Part shown: positions 17,015-26,759 of the stretch, in pieces
Layout: each line of letters begins with the position of its first letter
Numbering within the stretch: the first letter of the stretch is position 1
Assembly: GCA_022827225.1 (NCBI GenBank)
Contig: JAJDTJ010000028.1
Span: forward strand, 1 to 51,292
From: Candidatus Poribacteria bacterium
Lineage (GTDB): Bacteria > Poribacteria > WGA-4E > WGA-3G
Direction of reading: 5' to 3'
DNA: 51,292 nucleotides
Position numbers and translations under genes: made by a program
Notes under the pieces: generated by a model
Databases searched by the model: none
Seen by the model: the letters and a program-made list of their open reading frames with translations, nothing else
Told to the model about the DNA's origin: nothing

Positions 17015-18427
17015 ATGAAACATTTTTACCTCCTTTTCTTGATTCTTACCGTTTTTCTCAGTTGTTCACTTGTAAAACCGAAACTAATACCGGATAAGAA
17101 TTTAGCCGCTGCCGTGCGAGCAGAACTCGGTTTAGACCCAAATGAACCTATTTTAGAAAAAGATTTGAGAGAGTTAGTATTCCTGATAGCTGTCGGTAAA
17201 GGTATAAAAAAATTGAATGGCTTGGAAAAAGCAGCAAATTTACGGACCTTATGGCTTGAGAAGAACGAAATTAGAGATATCTCGCCCCTCGCTGATCTGA
17301 CTGAACTTGATAGATTAATCCTTCCCAACAACAAAATAGATGACATTACACCCATCGCAAGGTTAAAACAGCTCACACACCTTGAACTTGAGCAAAACCA
17401 GGTCAAGGACATCGCACCGCTCACAGGCTTAAGACAACTTACGCACCTTGAACTTCAACAGAATCAAATCAGCGATACGACCCAGATTTTTGCAGTACTT
17501 AAGAAATTGACGTATCTTTCACACCTAAAACTTGAACTAAACCAAATCACGGATGTTACGCCACTCACGGGATTAACGCAACTTACAGCACTATGGCTCT
17601 ACAACTGTCAGAATGCCGACATCACACCGCTCACTGAAATGACTCAACTCACTCAGTTATCACTTTATAACTGTCAAATTACGGATACCACCCCGTTTGC
17701 TGAAATGACCCAACTCACAGATTTACTGCTTGACAGGAATAAAATTAGTGACATTACCCCTATCGCCGAATTAACGCAGCTGAAAACATTGAGCCTTAGC
17801 GGTAATGAGATTACTGACATTACGCCGCTCACTGGATTGACGGGCTTGACTATATTAGCACTCGGGTATAATCAAATTAGCGACCTAAAACCTCTCAGTG
17901 AACTAAAGCGGTTAACCTATCTAACACTTGCGCATAACCCAATCAAAGACCTAAAGCCCCTTGGTAAACTAACGCAGATGGAATACCTACGCTTCAAGAA
18001 CAATCAAATCAGCGATATTGCGCCACTTGCCGGAATGACAAAACTCCGGACCCTATTCCTTATGAACAATCAAGTCAGCGATATTACGCCACTCACCGGG
18101 ATGACAACACTTGAGGGTGTATCACTGAGCGATAATCAAATCAGCGACGTAGAACCGCTCGCAAATTTGACACAACTGATGTACTTAATACTCACAGATA
18201 ATCAAATTAGTGACATCGCGCCACTTAATAAATTGACGGAACTTAAAGTGTTATGGCTTCAACATAACCAAATTAGCAATATCAGTGTTGTTGAGAACTT
18301 TAAAAATCTAACACATTTGCATATAAAGGAGAACCCTATTCGGGATATGACACCGATTCACAGACTCCGCAAACAGAACCCGCATTTGGAACTGAACACG
18401 GAAAATATCTCCTTGACTGAGTATTGA
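17015..18427 (+). CDS. Leucine-rich-repeat lipoprotein 1 (internalin/SDS22-like)
   Basis: Start chosen at ATG 17015 because it opens the lipoprotein signal MKHFYLLFLILTVFLSC with the lipid Cys at 17; an upstream in-frame ATG at 16949 would bury the signal. 470 residues. An N-terminal cap (IPDKNLAAAVRAELGL) is shared by all four array members and is followed by about 17 repeats of roughly 22 residues of the LxxLxxLxLxxNxIxDIxPL type, then a conserved end, ENPIRDMTPIHRLRKQNP. It probably sits on the outer envelope as a protein-protein or cell-contact surface. First gene behind the strong promoter. Confidence 0.9.
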   Translation: MKHFYLLFLILTVFLSCSLVKPKLIPDKNLAAAVRAELGLDPNEPILEKDLRELVFLIAVGKGIKKLNGLEKAANLRTLWLEKNEIRDISPLADLTELDRLILPNNKIDDITPIARLKQLTHLELEQNQVKDIAPLTGLRQLTHLELQQNQISDTTQIFAVLKKLTYLSHLKLELNQITDVTPLTGLTQLTALWLYNCQNADITPLTEMTQLTQLSLYNCQITDTTPFAEMTQLTDLLLDRNKISDITPIAELTQLKTLSLSGNEITDITPLTGLTGLTILALGYNQISDLKPLSELKRLTYLTLAHNPIKDLKPLGKLTQMEYLRFKNNQISDIAPLAGMTKLRTLFLMNNQVSDITPLTGMTTLEGVSLSDNQISDVEPLANLTQLMYLILTDNQISDIAPLNKLTELKVLWLQHNQISNISVVENFKNLTHLHIKENPIRDMTPIHRLRKQNPHLELNTENISLTEY

Positions 18428-18447
18428 AAAATACGGAGAATATGAAT

Positions 18448-18555
18448 ATGGCAAGATGAGCAATTAATGGTGGTGAACCCGTTGTCAAAGAGGGCTTAAA
18501 GAAGAGTTGGTCCATTTTTGATGAAACAGAAGAAATTGCGCTTTTAGAAACCTTA
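18448..18555 (+). pseudogene. Relic of a DegT/DnrJ aminotransferase 5' end
   Basis: The 36 codons match the first 36 codons of the intact aminotransferase at 25044: AINGGEP, KSW.IFDETEE and ALLETL are shared. Codon 4 is TGA instead of TTA, so it cannot be translated through. Similarity stops abruptly at 18555. It sits behind LRR gene 1 as the intact gene sits behind LRR gene 4, so it is a duplication footprint. Confidence 0.88.
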
Positions 18556-18591
18556 ATCCAACTAACATCAAACAAATAGGAGGCTAACGTT

Positions 18592-20043
18592 ATGAGGCGT
18601 TTTTATCTACTTTTCCTGATTCTTACTGTTTTCCTCAACTGTTCACTTGCAAAACCGAAAATAGTACCTGATAAGAAGTTAGCTGCTGCCGTGCGAGCAG
18701 AACTCGGTTTAAATCCAAACGAACCTATTTTAGAAACAGATTTGAGAGCGTTAGAACGCCTATTTGCCATAAATAGTGGCATAAAAAATCTGACAGGCTT
18801 GGAAAAAGCAACAAATTTACAGATGTTATACCTCGATGGTAACCCAGGGGTGAACATCGCGCCTCTTGCACACCTAACACAACTCAAAGGCTTAATTCTT
18901 CGGCGCAATGAAATCCGTGATATCACACCGCTTACGAAGTTGACTGAACTTCAAACATTAATACTTACCAACAACAGAATAGATGATATTACCCCTCTGG
19001 CAAATCTAACACAACTTATACACTTAGAACTCAGTCGTAATGAAATTAGCGACATCACACCGCTTACGAAGTTGACTAAACTTAACACATTAAAACTTTC
19101 TGACATTACGACGTTGAGTTCACCTAACAGATTAAAACTTGACAACGAAATAGATGATATTACACCGCTCACAGCGTTAAAACAACTCACAGAGTTAGAA
19201 CTTCAACAGCTTCAGATGAGTGACGCAACGCAAATCTTTAGCGTACTCGCCGAATTGCCCAAACTTACAAAGCTAAAGCTGCGACTCAACCAAATCGGTG
19301 ACATTACGCCAATCAAGAGATTAACGCAGCTGAGGAGTTTATTACTTGATAGCGACCAAATTGTGGATATCACACCCTTCACTGAAATGGCGCAACTCAC
19401 GAACTTGTCACTCTATAACTGCCAAATTACAGACCTTACGCCGATGGCTGAAATGACACAACTCAAGAGCTTGAGACTCATAAGAAATCAAATTACGGAC
19501 ATTACCCCTATTGCTGAATTAACGCAGCTTAAAAGTTTATTGATCATGGATAATGATATTCGCGACGCTACGCCAATTGCCAGACTAACGCAGTTGGAAT
19601 CCTTACATTTTGGTGATCCTTACATTAAAGATATAAAATTCAAAGATATAACATTCTGCAGCGAATTAAAGCATCTGAGATCCCTATCACTCACGAATGG
19701 TCAGGTCAGCGACATAACACCTCTCAGTGGACTAAAGCAGCTGAGTCGCTTGATGCTTGACGCGAATCAAATCAGCGATATTTCTCCACTTACCGGACTG
19801 GCAAAACTCGAAACCTTATTTCTCAGCAATAATCAAATCAGCGATATTTCTCCACTTGTTGGATTGACAGAACTTAAGGGGCTTTTACTCAGCAATAATC
19901 AAATCAGCGACATCAGCGTCCTTGGAAATATTAAGAATCTCGTCCAGTTAGATATCCAGGAGAACCCGATTCAAGATATGAGCGCAATCCGTGAACTCCG
20001 CAAACAGATGCCAAATTTACGAATTATGGAATCTAATCGCTAA
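18592..20043 (+). CDS. Leucine-rich-repeat lipoprotein 2
   Basis: 483 residues. Signal with lipobox VFLNC (Cys 17), the cap IVPDKKLAAAVRAELGL, then 22-residue LRRs and the end ENPIQDMSAIRELRKQMP. The first 60 residues are nearly the same as LRR 1, so the two are recent duplicates; the repeats between are more divergent, and one stretch around residues 155-175 is irregular. AGGAGG lies upstream of the ATG. The short gap to LRR 3 (35 nt) suggests co-transcription. Confidence 0.9.
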   Translation: MRRFYLLFLILTVFLNCSLAKPKIVPDKKLAAAVRAELGLNPNEPILETDLRALERLFAINSGIKNLTGLEKATNLQMLYLDGNPGVNIAPLAHLTQLKGLILRRNEIRDITPLTKLTELQTLILTNNRIDDITPLANLTQLIHLELSRNEISDITPLTKLTKLNTLKLSDITTLSSPNRLKLDNEIDDITPLTALKQLTELELQQLQMSDATQIFSVLAELPKLTKLKLRLNQIGDITPIKRLTQLRSLLLDSDQIVDITPFTEMAQLTNLSLYNCQITDLTPMAEMTQLKSLRLIRNQITDITPIAELTQLKSLLIMDNDIRDATPIARLTQLESLHFGDPYIKDIKFKDITFCSELKHLRSLSLTNGQVSDITPLSGLKQLSRLMLDANQISDISPLTGLAKLETLFLSNNQISDISPLVGLTELKGLLLSNNQISDISVLGNIKNLVQLDIQENPIQDMSAIRELRKQMPNLRIMESNR

Positions 20044-20078
20044 TCAAGACATCAAGACATTAAAAAGGGGTTGGCATT

Positions 20079-22232
20079 ATGAAACAGATATGTTTGATTT
20101 TTGTGATTTTCAGCGTTTTCATTAGTTGTTCACCACCTGAACCCGTGGAAATACCTGATGCTAACTTGGCTGCTGCTGTACGGCTGGCGTTAAGCTTGCC
20201 ACCAAACGTCCCTATCACAGAAAGAAATATAAAAAAAATAACAGACTTGTTCATCTTCGGACCAAAAACTATTACGGAATTAACCGGACTTGAAAAAGCG
20301 ACAAGTTTAACGCACTTAGGCTTTCATGAAATCCAAACTGTAGACATGACACCCCTTACAGCACTAAAAAAGTTGAGAATCTTAGTCCTTGAAGGCTGCG
20401 AGATTAGCGATATCATGCCTCTTGCGCAGTTGACAGAATTAAGGGTGTTAGAAATCAATAGAAACCAAATCAGCGACATCACACCCCTTGCTGAGTTAAA
20501 ACAACTGCGTTCCTTACAACTCGGAAGTAATAACATCACTGATCTCGCTCCGCTCACGCAATTAAAGCAGCTAACTTTCTTAGGTCTCTCTAATAACCGG
20601 ATCAGCGACATCACACCCCTTGCTGAGTTAAAACAACTGCGTTCCTTACAACTGCGGAATAATAACATCACTGATCTCGCTCCGCTCACGCAATTAAAGC
20701 AGCTAACTTTCTTAGGTCTCTCTAACAACGGGATCAGCGACATTACGCTCGTTGCTGGATTAAAACAGTTGCGAGAATTATTCCTCAGTTATAATCAGAT
20801 TAGTGATCTTACACCTCTCAATGGATTGATACAACTTAAGAATCTAAGACTTATACACAACCAAATCAAAGATCTTATGCCGCTCACAAAGTTGACCCAA
20901 CTGATGAAATTAGAAATTGATAGTAACGAGATCAACGACATCACACCCCTTAAAGGTTTGACACAACTGACAGACTTAAACCTTCATGCTAATCAAATCA
21001 GTGACATTACACCCCTTGCCGGGCTAACCGAGTTGAAAAAATTAAAGTTATCATACAACCTAATTAGTGATCTAACGCCGCTTGCGAGTTTGATACAACT
21101 CACAGATCTATCTATCAGAAACAATCGTATCCAAGACCTGGCAGGTATTGCTGGATTAAAAGACCTTACTTCTTTGAGTGTTGAGGAGAACAATATTCGT
21201 GATTTGATACCTCTCGTCTCACCAACCTCCAAATTGACGAAACTTAGGCACTTATGGTTGAGTGAGAATCAAATTGCGGATGTCACACCACTTGCAAACT
21301 TGACACAACTTTGGCTATTAGATGTTACTGGGAATCAAATCCGTGATATTAAACCTCTCAATAGCCTAAAACAGTTGAGATGGCTATCACTGGGTGAAAA
21401 CTTAATCAATAACATTACACCACTCACAGATTTGACAGAACTGAAATCGTTACGTCTCATCAATCTGCATGGTCGTGGAGACAATGATAATGAAATTGGT
21501 GATATTACACCGCTTGTTGGTTTAAAACATCTTAACGCATTATCCTTGGGTGGTAGCCAAATCAGGGATATCACACCCCTCACAGGACTTGATACACTTA
21601 CGGAGTTACACATTAATGGTAGCCAAATTAGCGACATCACACCACTCGCAGGACTTAAAGGGCTGACGAGGTTATCGCTTGAACATAATCAAATCAACGA
21701 CATTACTACTATCGCAGGATTTAAGCAGTTGGTTCGATTATCTCTTAAACACAATCAAATCAACGACGTTACACCGCTGGCACCACTGAGCAAACTAACA
21801 AATTTGGATCTTAGCGAGAACCAAATCAGTGATATTACATCACTCCTGAATTTGAAGGAGCTTGAAGATTTATTACTTAATGATAACCAAATTAGAGATA
21901 TCACACCGCTCTCGCAGCTGACTCAGTTGGAACTTTTAGTACTTCTCAATAACCAAATTCACGACATCACACCGCTCTCGGAATTGACGCAGCTTAGGTT
22001 ATTAGGGGCTTCTCGTAATCAAATTCACGACATCACATTCCTCAAAGCGTTAAAACAACTAAAGTACTTAATGCTTGAGCAAAATCAAATTCGCGACATG
22101 AGTCCCATTGAGAGTCTAAAGAATTTAGAGCGTTTGCATATAAACCAGAATCCCATTGAGGATATGACACCGATTCGCAAACTTCGCGAACAGATTCCGG
22201 ATTTGTATGTTGATATTCAAATCGATCCATAA
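20079..22232 (+). CDS. Leucine-rich-repeat lipoprotein 3 (long)
   Basis: 717 residues: lipobox VFISC (Cys 17), the cap EIPDANLAAAVRLALSL, about 28 LRRs of the DITPL type, and the end NPIEDMTPIRKLREQIP. Two adjacent 44-residue units (DNA 20469-20600 and 20601-20732) are almost identical, a recent in-frame duplication of two repeats. AAAAAGGGG is the likely ribosome site. The last codons, VDIQIDP and stop, recur after the element that follows. Surface or periplasmic binding role inferred. Confidence 0.9.
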   Translation: MKQICLIFVIFSVFISCSPPEPVEIPDANLAAAVRLALSLPPNVPITERNIKKITDLFIFGPKTITELTGLEKATSLTHLGFHEIQTVDMTPLTALKKLRILVLEGCEISDIMPLAQLTELRVLEINRNQISDITPLAELKQLRSLQLGSNNITDLAPLTQLKQLTFLGLSNNRISDITPLAELKQLRSLQLRNNNITDLAPLTQLKQLTFLGLSNNGISDITLVAGLKQLRELFLSYNQISDLTPLNGLIQLKNLRLIHNQIKDLMPLTKLTQLMKLEIDSNEINDITPLKGLTQLTDLNLHANQISDITPLAGLTELKKLKLSYNLISDLTPLASLIQLTDLSIRNNRIQDLAGIAGLKDLTSLSVEENNIRDLIPLVSPTSKLTKLRHLWLSENQIADVTPLANLTQLWLLDVTGNQIRDIKPLNSLKQLRWLSLGENLINNITPLTDLTELKSLRLINLHGRGDNDNEIGDITPLVGLKHLNALSLGGSQIRDITPLTGLDTLTELHINGSQISDITPLAGLKGLTRLSLEHNQINDITTIAGFKQLVRLSLKHNQINDVTPLAPLSKLTNLDLSENQISDITSLLNLKELEDLLLNDNQIRDITPLSQLTQLELLVLLNNQIHDITPLSELTQLRLLGASRNQIHDITFLKALKQLKYLMLEQNQIRDMSPIESLKNLERLHINQNPIEDMTPIRKLREQIPDLYVDIQIDP
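20469..20732 (+). repeat. Near-identical 132-bp tandem duplication within LRR gene 3
   Basis: ATCAGCGACATCACACCCCT begins both 20469 and 20601; the 132-bp units differ at only a few positions. They encode two LRRs each (NITDLAPLTQLKQLTFLGLS twice). The length is a multiple of three, so the frame is kept. It shows active repeat-number change. Confidence 0.88.
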
Positions 22233-22486
22233 GTGTCAATTTTAGAAAAAGTAAACGTCTCAGACCCAGGCCCGGTAGGTTCGGTTTTGCGGCGTACACG
22301 CCCAAATGCGATCTGCATTCTAACCGAACCGGATCCTACGCGGAAACCTCGAAGACTTCAAAAATCTCTTCAGTCGCGTAGCGACGGTATGTTTATAGCA
22401 GCATGTAACCAAAAAACTTCAGCCCCGTAGGGGCGGCATTTGTAGAGACTCCTACAAAATACCGTCAAAAATCACTAAATTGACAC
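22233..22486. mobile_element. MITE-like element B (254 bp)
   Basis: Ends are GTGTCAATTTTAG and, inverted, CTAAATTGACAC. It is flanked by 24-bp direct repeats with one mismatch (22209-22232 and 22492-22515), both reading as the last codons and stop of LRR gene 3. The interior holds GGTTCGGTT..AACCGAACC and CCCCGTAGGGG palindromes, and no ORF. The long flank could be an unusually long target duplication or a remnant of a lost LRR copy. Confidence 0.65.
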
Positions 22487-22491
22487 CTATG

Positions 22492-22515
22492 GTTGATATT
22501 CAAATTGATCCATAA
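22492..22515 (+). repeat. Duplicated 3' end of LRR gene 3
   Basis: GTTGATATTCAAATTGATCC plus ATAA encodes VDIQIDP and stop; it repeats 22209-22232 with a single C/T difference. It lies on the far side of MITE-like element B, just before LRR gene 4. Confidence 0.8.
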
Positions 22516-22542
22516 ACGAGACATTAAAAGGGATATAGTATT

Positions 22543-25011
22543 ATGAAACATATTTGCCTCCTTTTTGTATTTCTCATCGTTTTTCTGAGTTGTTCGCCGG
22601 ACCCAGTGGAAATGCCCGATGCCAACTTAGCCGCAGCCGTGCGAAAGGCATTAGGCTTAGACCCAAACGCACCTATCATCAAAAAAGATTTGAAAAAATT
22701 AAATTTCCTGTATGCCACAGCAAGAGGTGTCAAAGAATTAACAGGACTCGAAAAAGCGACAGGTTTAATACATTTAAGTCTTTATCAGAATCAAATTACA
22801 GATATAACACCCCTTGCCGGACTAACAAAATTGAAGAGGTTAGAGCTTCAGAGCAACCGAATCCGAGACATATCTCCACTCGTAAGGTTGACAGGACTAA
22901 AAACCTTAGCACTTCAGTACAATCAAATTACAGACATAACGCCACTTGTGGAATTAGAGCAACTTGATTTACTGCAACTTAACAAGAATCGGATCCAGGA
23001 CATCACACCAGTTGCCGAATTAAAACAGCTGACACGTTTATCTCTCAGTAATAATCAGATTGCAGACCTCGCCCCACTCACAGAATTGATACGACTTACC
23101 GATCTCGCACTTAGCAGTAACGAAATTAGAGATATCGCTCCACTTGCAGGATTAACCCAACTTACTAGACTAAGGCTCAGCGGAAATGAAATTCGTCATA
23201 CCACACCACTTGCAAGATTAAGTAAACTTAAAACGCTATCGCTTGCTAATAATGAAATTACAGACCTCACTTTTCTTACAGGATTGACTCAACTTACAGA
23301 CTTAGACCTTGCTCGCAATCAAGTCAGCCATATCGCACAACTTCGCGGGTTGACGCAGCTGGTACGTCTAGATCTCGAAGAAAATCAAATCGTCGATGTT
23401 ACACCGCTTGTAGAACTGCGGAAGATAAGGTCCCTATTCCTACGGGAAAATCGAATTGAGGATATCACACCACTCACAAAACTACCGAAATCTACTCATG
23501 TCTTAGGGGTTGAGCTGAACCAGAAAGATACATTACATGGCGGCGAGGTGCCAATCCAAAACATAGATTCAGTTAACCCAGATAAAACAATACCCGATGT
23601 AAATTTAGCTGCAGCTGTCCGAGAAACCCTCGGATTAGGTCCAAACGAGCCGTTCCATCAAGAGAATTTGAAAACGTTAAAATCTTTGTCCATTGTGAAT
23701 AATAGAGGTATCAAAGATATAACAGGCATAGAAAAAATGACTGGCTTAACGACTTTAACACTTGATAGGAATCAAATTGCGGATATTACACCACTTGCAG
23801 GATTAACGGAACTAACAAAGTTATCTCTCTGGGAAAATCAAATTAAGGATATCACACCACTTATTGAGTTGACGAAACTTAATCAATTAAATCTTTCATA
23901 TAACCACATCAGTGATGTTACGCCTCTTGCTAAATTAACACAACTCAGGTACCTATCGCTTGAGAGCAACCAAATTACGGACATCACACCCTTTAGAAAA
24001 TTAAAACAATTAAGCACCCTGCGGATCGGTCAGAATCAAATTACGGACATCACACCCCTTGCTGGGTTAACACAACTGACCTCGTTACAGCTCACTAGTC
24101 TTTATGACTTTGGCAGCCATAAGAATCAAATCAACGATATAACACCCCTTGCGGGACTAACACAACTGACAGAGTTATATCTTGCGAATAGCCAAGCTCC
24201 GAACATTAAGCCACTCTCAAAACTAACACAACTTAGGCAATTAAAAATTGAAGATACTCAACTCAACGACATCACGCCTCTTACTGAGTTAGCGCAGTTA
24301 ACTTGGTTATCACTTGAGCGTGGTGGAATCACGGATGTTACACCGCTTGCAGGGTTAACGCATCTCAGCCACCTATATCTCCGAGAAAATAAAATTACAG
24401 ACATCACACCGCTCGCTGGATTAAAGCAACTTGATACCTTATGGCTTGATGGTAATAAGGTCAGCAATATCGCACCAATTGCCGAATTGAATAAACTAAC
24501 AAACTTGGGTCTCAGCAGTAATCATATCCAAGACATTATGCCACTCAGAAATCTGACAAGACTAACACAGTTACGGATTGATAATAACGAAATCAGCAAT
24601 TTTAAACCCCTCACAAATTTGAATGGACTGACAAGCTTAAGTCTTGGAAATAGTCAAATCAGCGACATTACCCCTCTAGTGCAACTACTCACGAAAATGA
24701 AACGACTCACAGACCTGTCCTTGTCTAATATGCGGATTCAAGACATCACACCGATTTCGGACTTGGAGCAACTTAGAGTTTTAAGGCTCAACAATAATCA
24801 AATTACGGATATTACACCACTTCGAGCATTGATGAGACTGACACACTTACATCTGCAAGAAAATGAAATCCGGGACATCAGCGTTATTGAAAACCTTAAG
24901 AACCTACACTTTCTACGTATCAAGGGGAATCCGATCCAAGATATGACACCGATTGATAGATATCGTAAGCAGGTTCCGAATTTCCGCCTTGGCACAGAAA
25001 TTGATCCCTAA
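22543..25011 (+). CDS. Leucine-rich-repeat lipoprotein 4 with two cap-plus-LRR modules
   Basis: 822 residues. Lipobox VFLSC (Cys 17), the cap EMPDANLAAAVRKALGL and about 12 LRRs to near residue 325. Then a linker and a second cap (residues about 345-360, TIPDVNLAAAVRETLGL) and a second LRR series with the common end NPIQDMTPIDRYRKQVP. The internal cap lacks a signal peptide, so the gene looks like an in-frame fusion of two array members. AAAAGGGATA precedes the ATG. It ends 32 nt before the aminotransferase and is probably co-transcribed with it. Confidence 0.9.
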   Translation: MKHICLLFVFLIVFLSCSPDPVEMPDANLAAAVRKALGLDPNAPIIKKDLKKLNFLYATARGVKELTGLEKATGLIHLSLYQNQITDITPLAGLTKLKRLELQSNRIRDISPLVRLTGLKTLALQYNQITDITPLVELEQLDLLQLNKNRIQDITPVAELKQLTRLSLSNNQIADLAPLTELIRLTDLALSSNEIRDIAPLAGLTQLTRLRLSGNEIRHTTPLARLSKLKTLSLANNEITDLTFLTGLTQLTDLDLARNQVSHIAQLRGLTQLVRLDLEENQIVDVTPLVELRKIRSLFLRENRIEDITPLTKLPKSTHVLGVELNQKDTLHGGEVPIQNIDSVNPDKTIPDVNLAAAVRETLGLGPNEPFHQENLKTLKSLSIVNNRGIKDITGIEKMTGLTTLTLDRNQIADITPLAGLTELTKLSLWENQIKDITPLIELTKLNQLNLSYNHISDVTPLAKLTQLRYLSLESNQITDITPFRKLKQLSTLRIGQNQITDITPLAGLTQLTSLQLTSLYDFGSHKNQINDITPLAGLTQLTELYLANSQAPNIKPLSKLTQLRQLKIEDTQLNDITPLTELAQLTWLSLERGGITDVTPLAGLTHLSHLYLRENKITDITPLAGLKQLDTLWLDGNKVSNIAPIAELNKLTNLGLSSNHIQDIMPLRNLTRLTQLRIDNNEISNFKPLTNLNGLTSLSLGNSQISDITPLVQLLTKMKRLTDLSLSNMRIQDITPISDLEQLRVLRLNNNQITDITPLRALMRLTHLHLQENEIRDISVIENLKNLHFLRIKGNPIQDMTPIDRYRKQVPNFRLGTEIDP

Positions 25012-25043
25012 CTGCTATATAGAAAAAGAAGGAGAACACAGAC

Positions 25044-26234
25044 ATGGCAAAATTAGCAATAAATGGCGGCGAACCCATCGTCAAAGGCGGATTGGGTAAA
25101 AGCTGGCCCATCTTCGATGAAACCGAAGAGAACGCACTTTTAGAAACCTTACGAAGCGGTGCCTGGAACCGACGCGAGAAAGTCGATGAAGCCGGTGAAA
25201 AATTCGCAGCGTTTCAGGACGCAAAATATGGGATTCCACTCGCAAACGGCACCGTAGCGTTACAGTGCGCCCTAAAGGCAGCAGGTATTACCGCCGGTGA
25301 TGAGGTCATCGTCCCCGCACTCACCTTTGTGGCAACCGGAACATCGGCCGTCTGCGTCAACGCCGTACCGGTAATTGTTGACATCGATCCGCTCACCTAC
25401 AACATCGCACCCGACGCGATTGAAGAAGCCATTACGCCACGAACACGGGCGATCATCCCCGTACACAACGGCGGCTACCCCGCGGATATGGACGCAATTA
25501 TGGAGATCGCCAAAAAACACGATCTCAAAGTCATTGAAGATTGCGCACACGCACACGGCTCACAATGGCGCGGAAAAGGGATGGGCTCCATAGGACACCT
25601 CGGCGCATTCAGCTTCCAGATGGGGAAAACGCTTACCTGTGGCGAAGGCGGGATGGTCATAACAAACGATGAAGAACTTGCAGGAAAGGCAGGCAGCTTC
25701 GCACAGTTGAATATGCGGATGACAAACTTCCAAGCGACGCTCCTATTGTGCCAACTCGAACGGTTTAAGGAGCAGGTCGAGACACGCGAACGAAATATCG
25801 CTTACCTTTCCAAAGGTATGGAAGCGATAGACGGACTCCACCCGATCCCGCGCGACGAGCGTGTCACACGCTGGTGTTTCTACTATTGGGATTTCCGGTT
25901 CGTCTCCGAGGAATTCGGCGGCATCTCACGCGGAAGGTTCATGGAAGCACTCAGCGCAGAGGGAATCTCATGTGGTGTCGGCGCACACGGTGAACCCATC
26001 TATAACGAAGGTCCCTTCGGTAACCCAGAACTGTTTGACCAACTCGGTTTGCCTCGCAAATACCTCGGCGACCATGCAATTGACTACAGCACGCTCAACT
26101 GCCCAAACGCAGAGCGCGTCTATCGAGAAGAGGTCTGCAGTTTCAGCCACGCCATGTTCTTAGGCGATACAGACGACATGCAGTGCATATTAGACGCATT
26201 CCAGAAAATTCGGACACATGTTGATGAATTGTAA
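25044..26234 (+). CDS. DegT/DnrJ/EryC1/StrS family PLP-dependent aminotransferase
   Basis: 396 residues, fold type I. Schiff-base Lys 195 is in SFQMGKTLTCGEGG, and the cofactor-nitrogen Asp 166 is in VIEDCAHAHGS. NGTVALQCAL at about 68-77 binds the phosphate. Members transfer an amino group to keto-sugars for cell-envelope glycans or natural products, but some act on inositol derivatives. GAAGGAG precedes the ATG. It follows the LRR lipoproteins closely; a remnant of a second copy is at 18448. Substrate not determinable. Confidence 0.93.
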   Translation: MAKLAINGGEPIVKGGLGKSWPIFDETEENALLETLRSGAWNRREKVDEAGEKFAAFQDAKYGIPLANGTVALQCALKAAGITAGDEVIVPALTFVATGTSAVCVNAVPVIVDIDPLTYNIAPDAIEEAITPRTRAIIPVHNGGYPADMDAIMEIAKKHDLKVIEDCAHAHGSQWRGKGMGSIGHLGAFSFQMGKTLTCGEGGMVITNDEELAGKAGSFAQLNMRMTNFQATLLLCQLERFKEQVETRERNIAYLSKGMEAIDGLHPIPRDERVTRWCFYYWDFRFVSEEFGGISRGRFMEALSAEGISCGVGAHGEPIYNEGPFGNPELFDQLGLPRKYLGDHAIDYSTLNCPNAERVYREEVCSFSHAMFLGDTDDMQCILDAFQKIRTHVDEL

Positions 26235-26666
26235 CTCTAACCTGTGATGGTTGCCCGAAAATCGAAGTTGAAAAGACCTCCTGCTTTAGAAATCTTTTCC
26301 GAATTGTGCTCGGAATTGCGCCAGTATTTTTTCCTTAATATCATCCATCATCTTTTCAGACGCTTGTTTAAGTATATCCCTATTCATTTGTGTGTTGGGA
26401 ATACTTTTCCCGAGTTGCGCTTGAAGTTCAGCCTGAATCTCTTTCTCTATGGTAAGGCTTAATTCTTCAGCCGCCTGTTTAAGTACCTCTCTATCTTCTT
26501 CTGTCATGGGAAACCCTTCTGCTTGTAAACGTTTTCGTGCCCGATGGAGCCGACTATGAACCGTCTTTACGGGCACATTTAAGTGTTCGCCAATCTCTTT
26601 GGCTGTCATTTCATCGAGATAGTGGAGTTTCACGACGGTACGCTCGTGCTCCGGAAGTTTTTCCAA

Positions 26667-26674
26667 AAGATTTT
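26667..26674. repeat. Target-site duplication of the IS1595 element (left copy)
   Basis: AAGATTTT directly outside the left terminal repeat; identical to 32209-32216. Eight bases is the known duplication length of the IS1595 family. Confidence 0.93.
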
Positions 26675-26694
26675 CGCAATTAGTAGATTTGGGA
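26675..26694. repeat. Left terminal inverted repeat of the IS1595 element
   Basis: CGCAATTAGTAGATTTGGGA; 19 of 20 bases match the right end. The reading frame of the sigma-region-4 ORF runs through it. Confidence 0.92.
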
Positions 26695-26759
26695 TTGGTT
26701 AAATTTGGTATAACATTTCGTATAGGGTTATTTCCCGAAGTATAATCAGTTTCCCGCAT

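Larger units (their letters stand above)
26286..26759 (-). pseudogene. 3' half of an ECF sigma factor, now fused to a transposon-derived leader
   Basis: Only region 4 of an ECF sigma-70 factor is encoded: LEKLPEHERTVVKLHYLDEM, then AKEIGEHLNVPVKTVHSRLHRARKRL, the -35-binding helix-turn-helix, plus a roughly 70-residue acidic C-terminal tail. The genuine sigma segment ends at 26666 (minus strand). Codons from 26759 to 26667 come from the transposon end and its target duplication. The ATG directly abuts the stop codon of the transposon gene at 26760, so coupled translation of this half is possible. The matching region 2 is at 32200-32601. Joined through the target site they give one 257-codon gene in frame. 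Confidence 0.9.

Noticed and set aside
17015..25011. Long, regular DNA repeats suggesting a non-coding satellite or CRISPR
   Set aside because: The period is about 66 bp and the frames encode 22-residue leucine-rich repeats without interruption.
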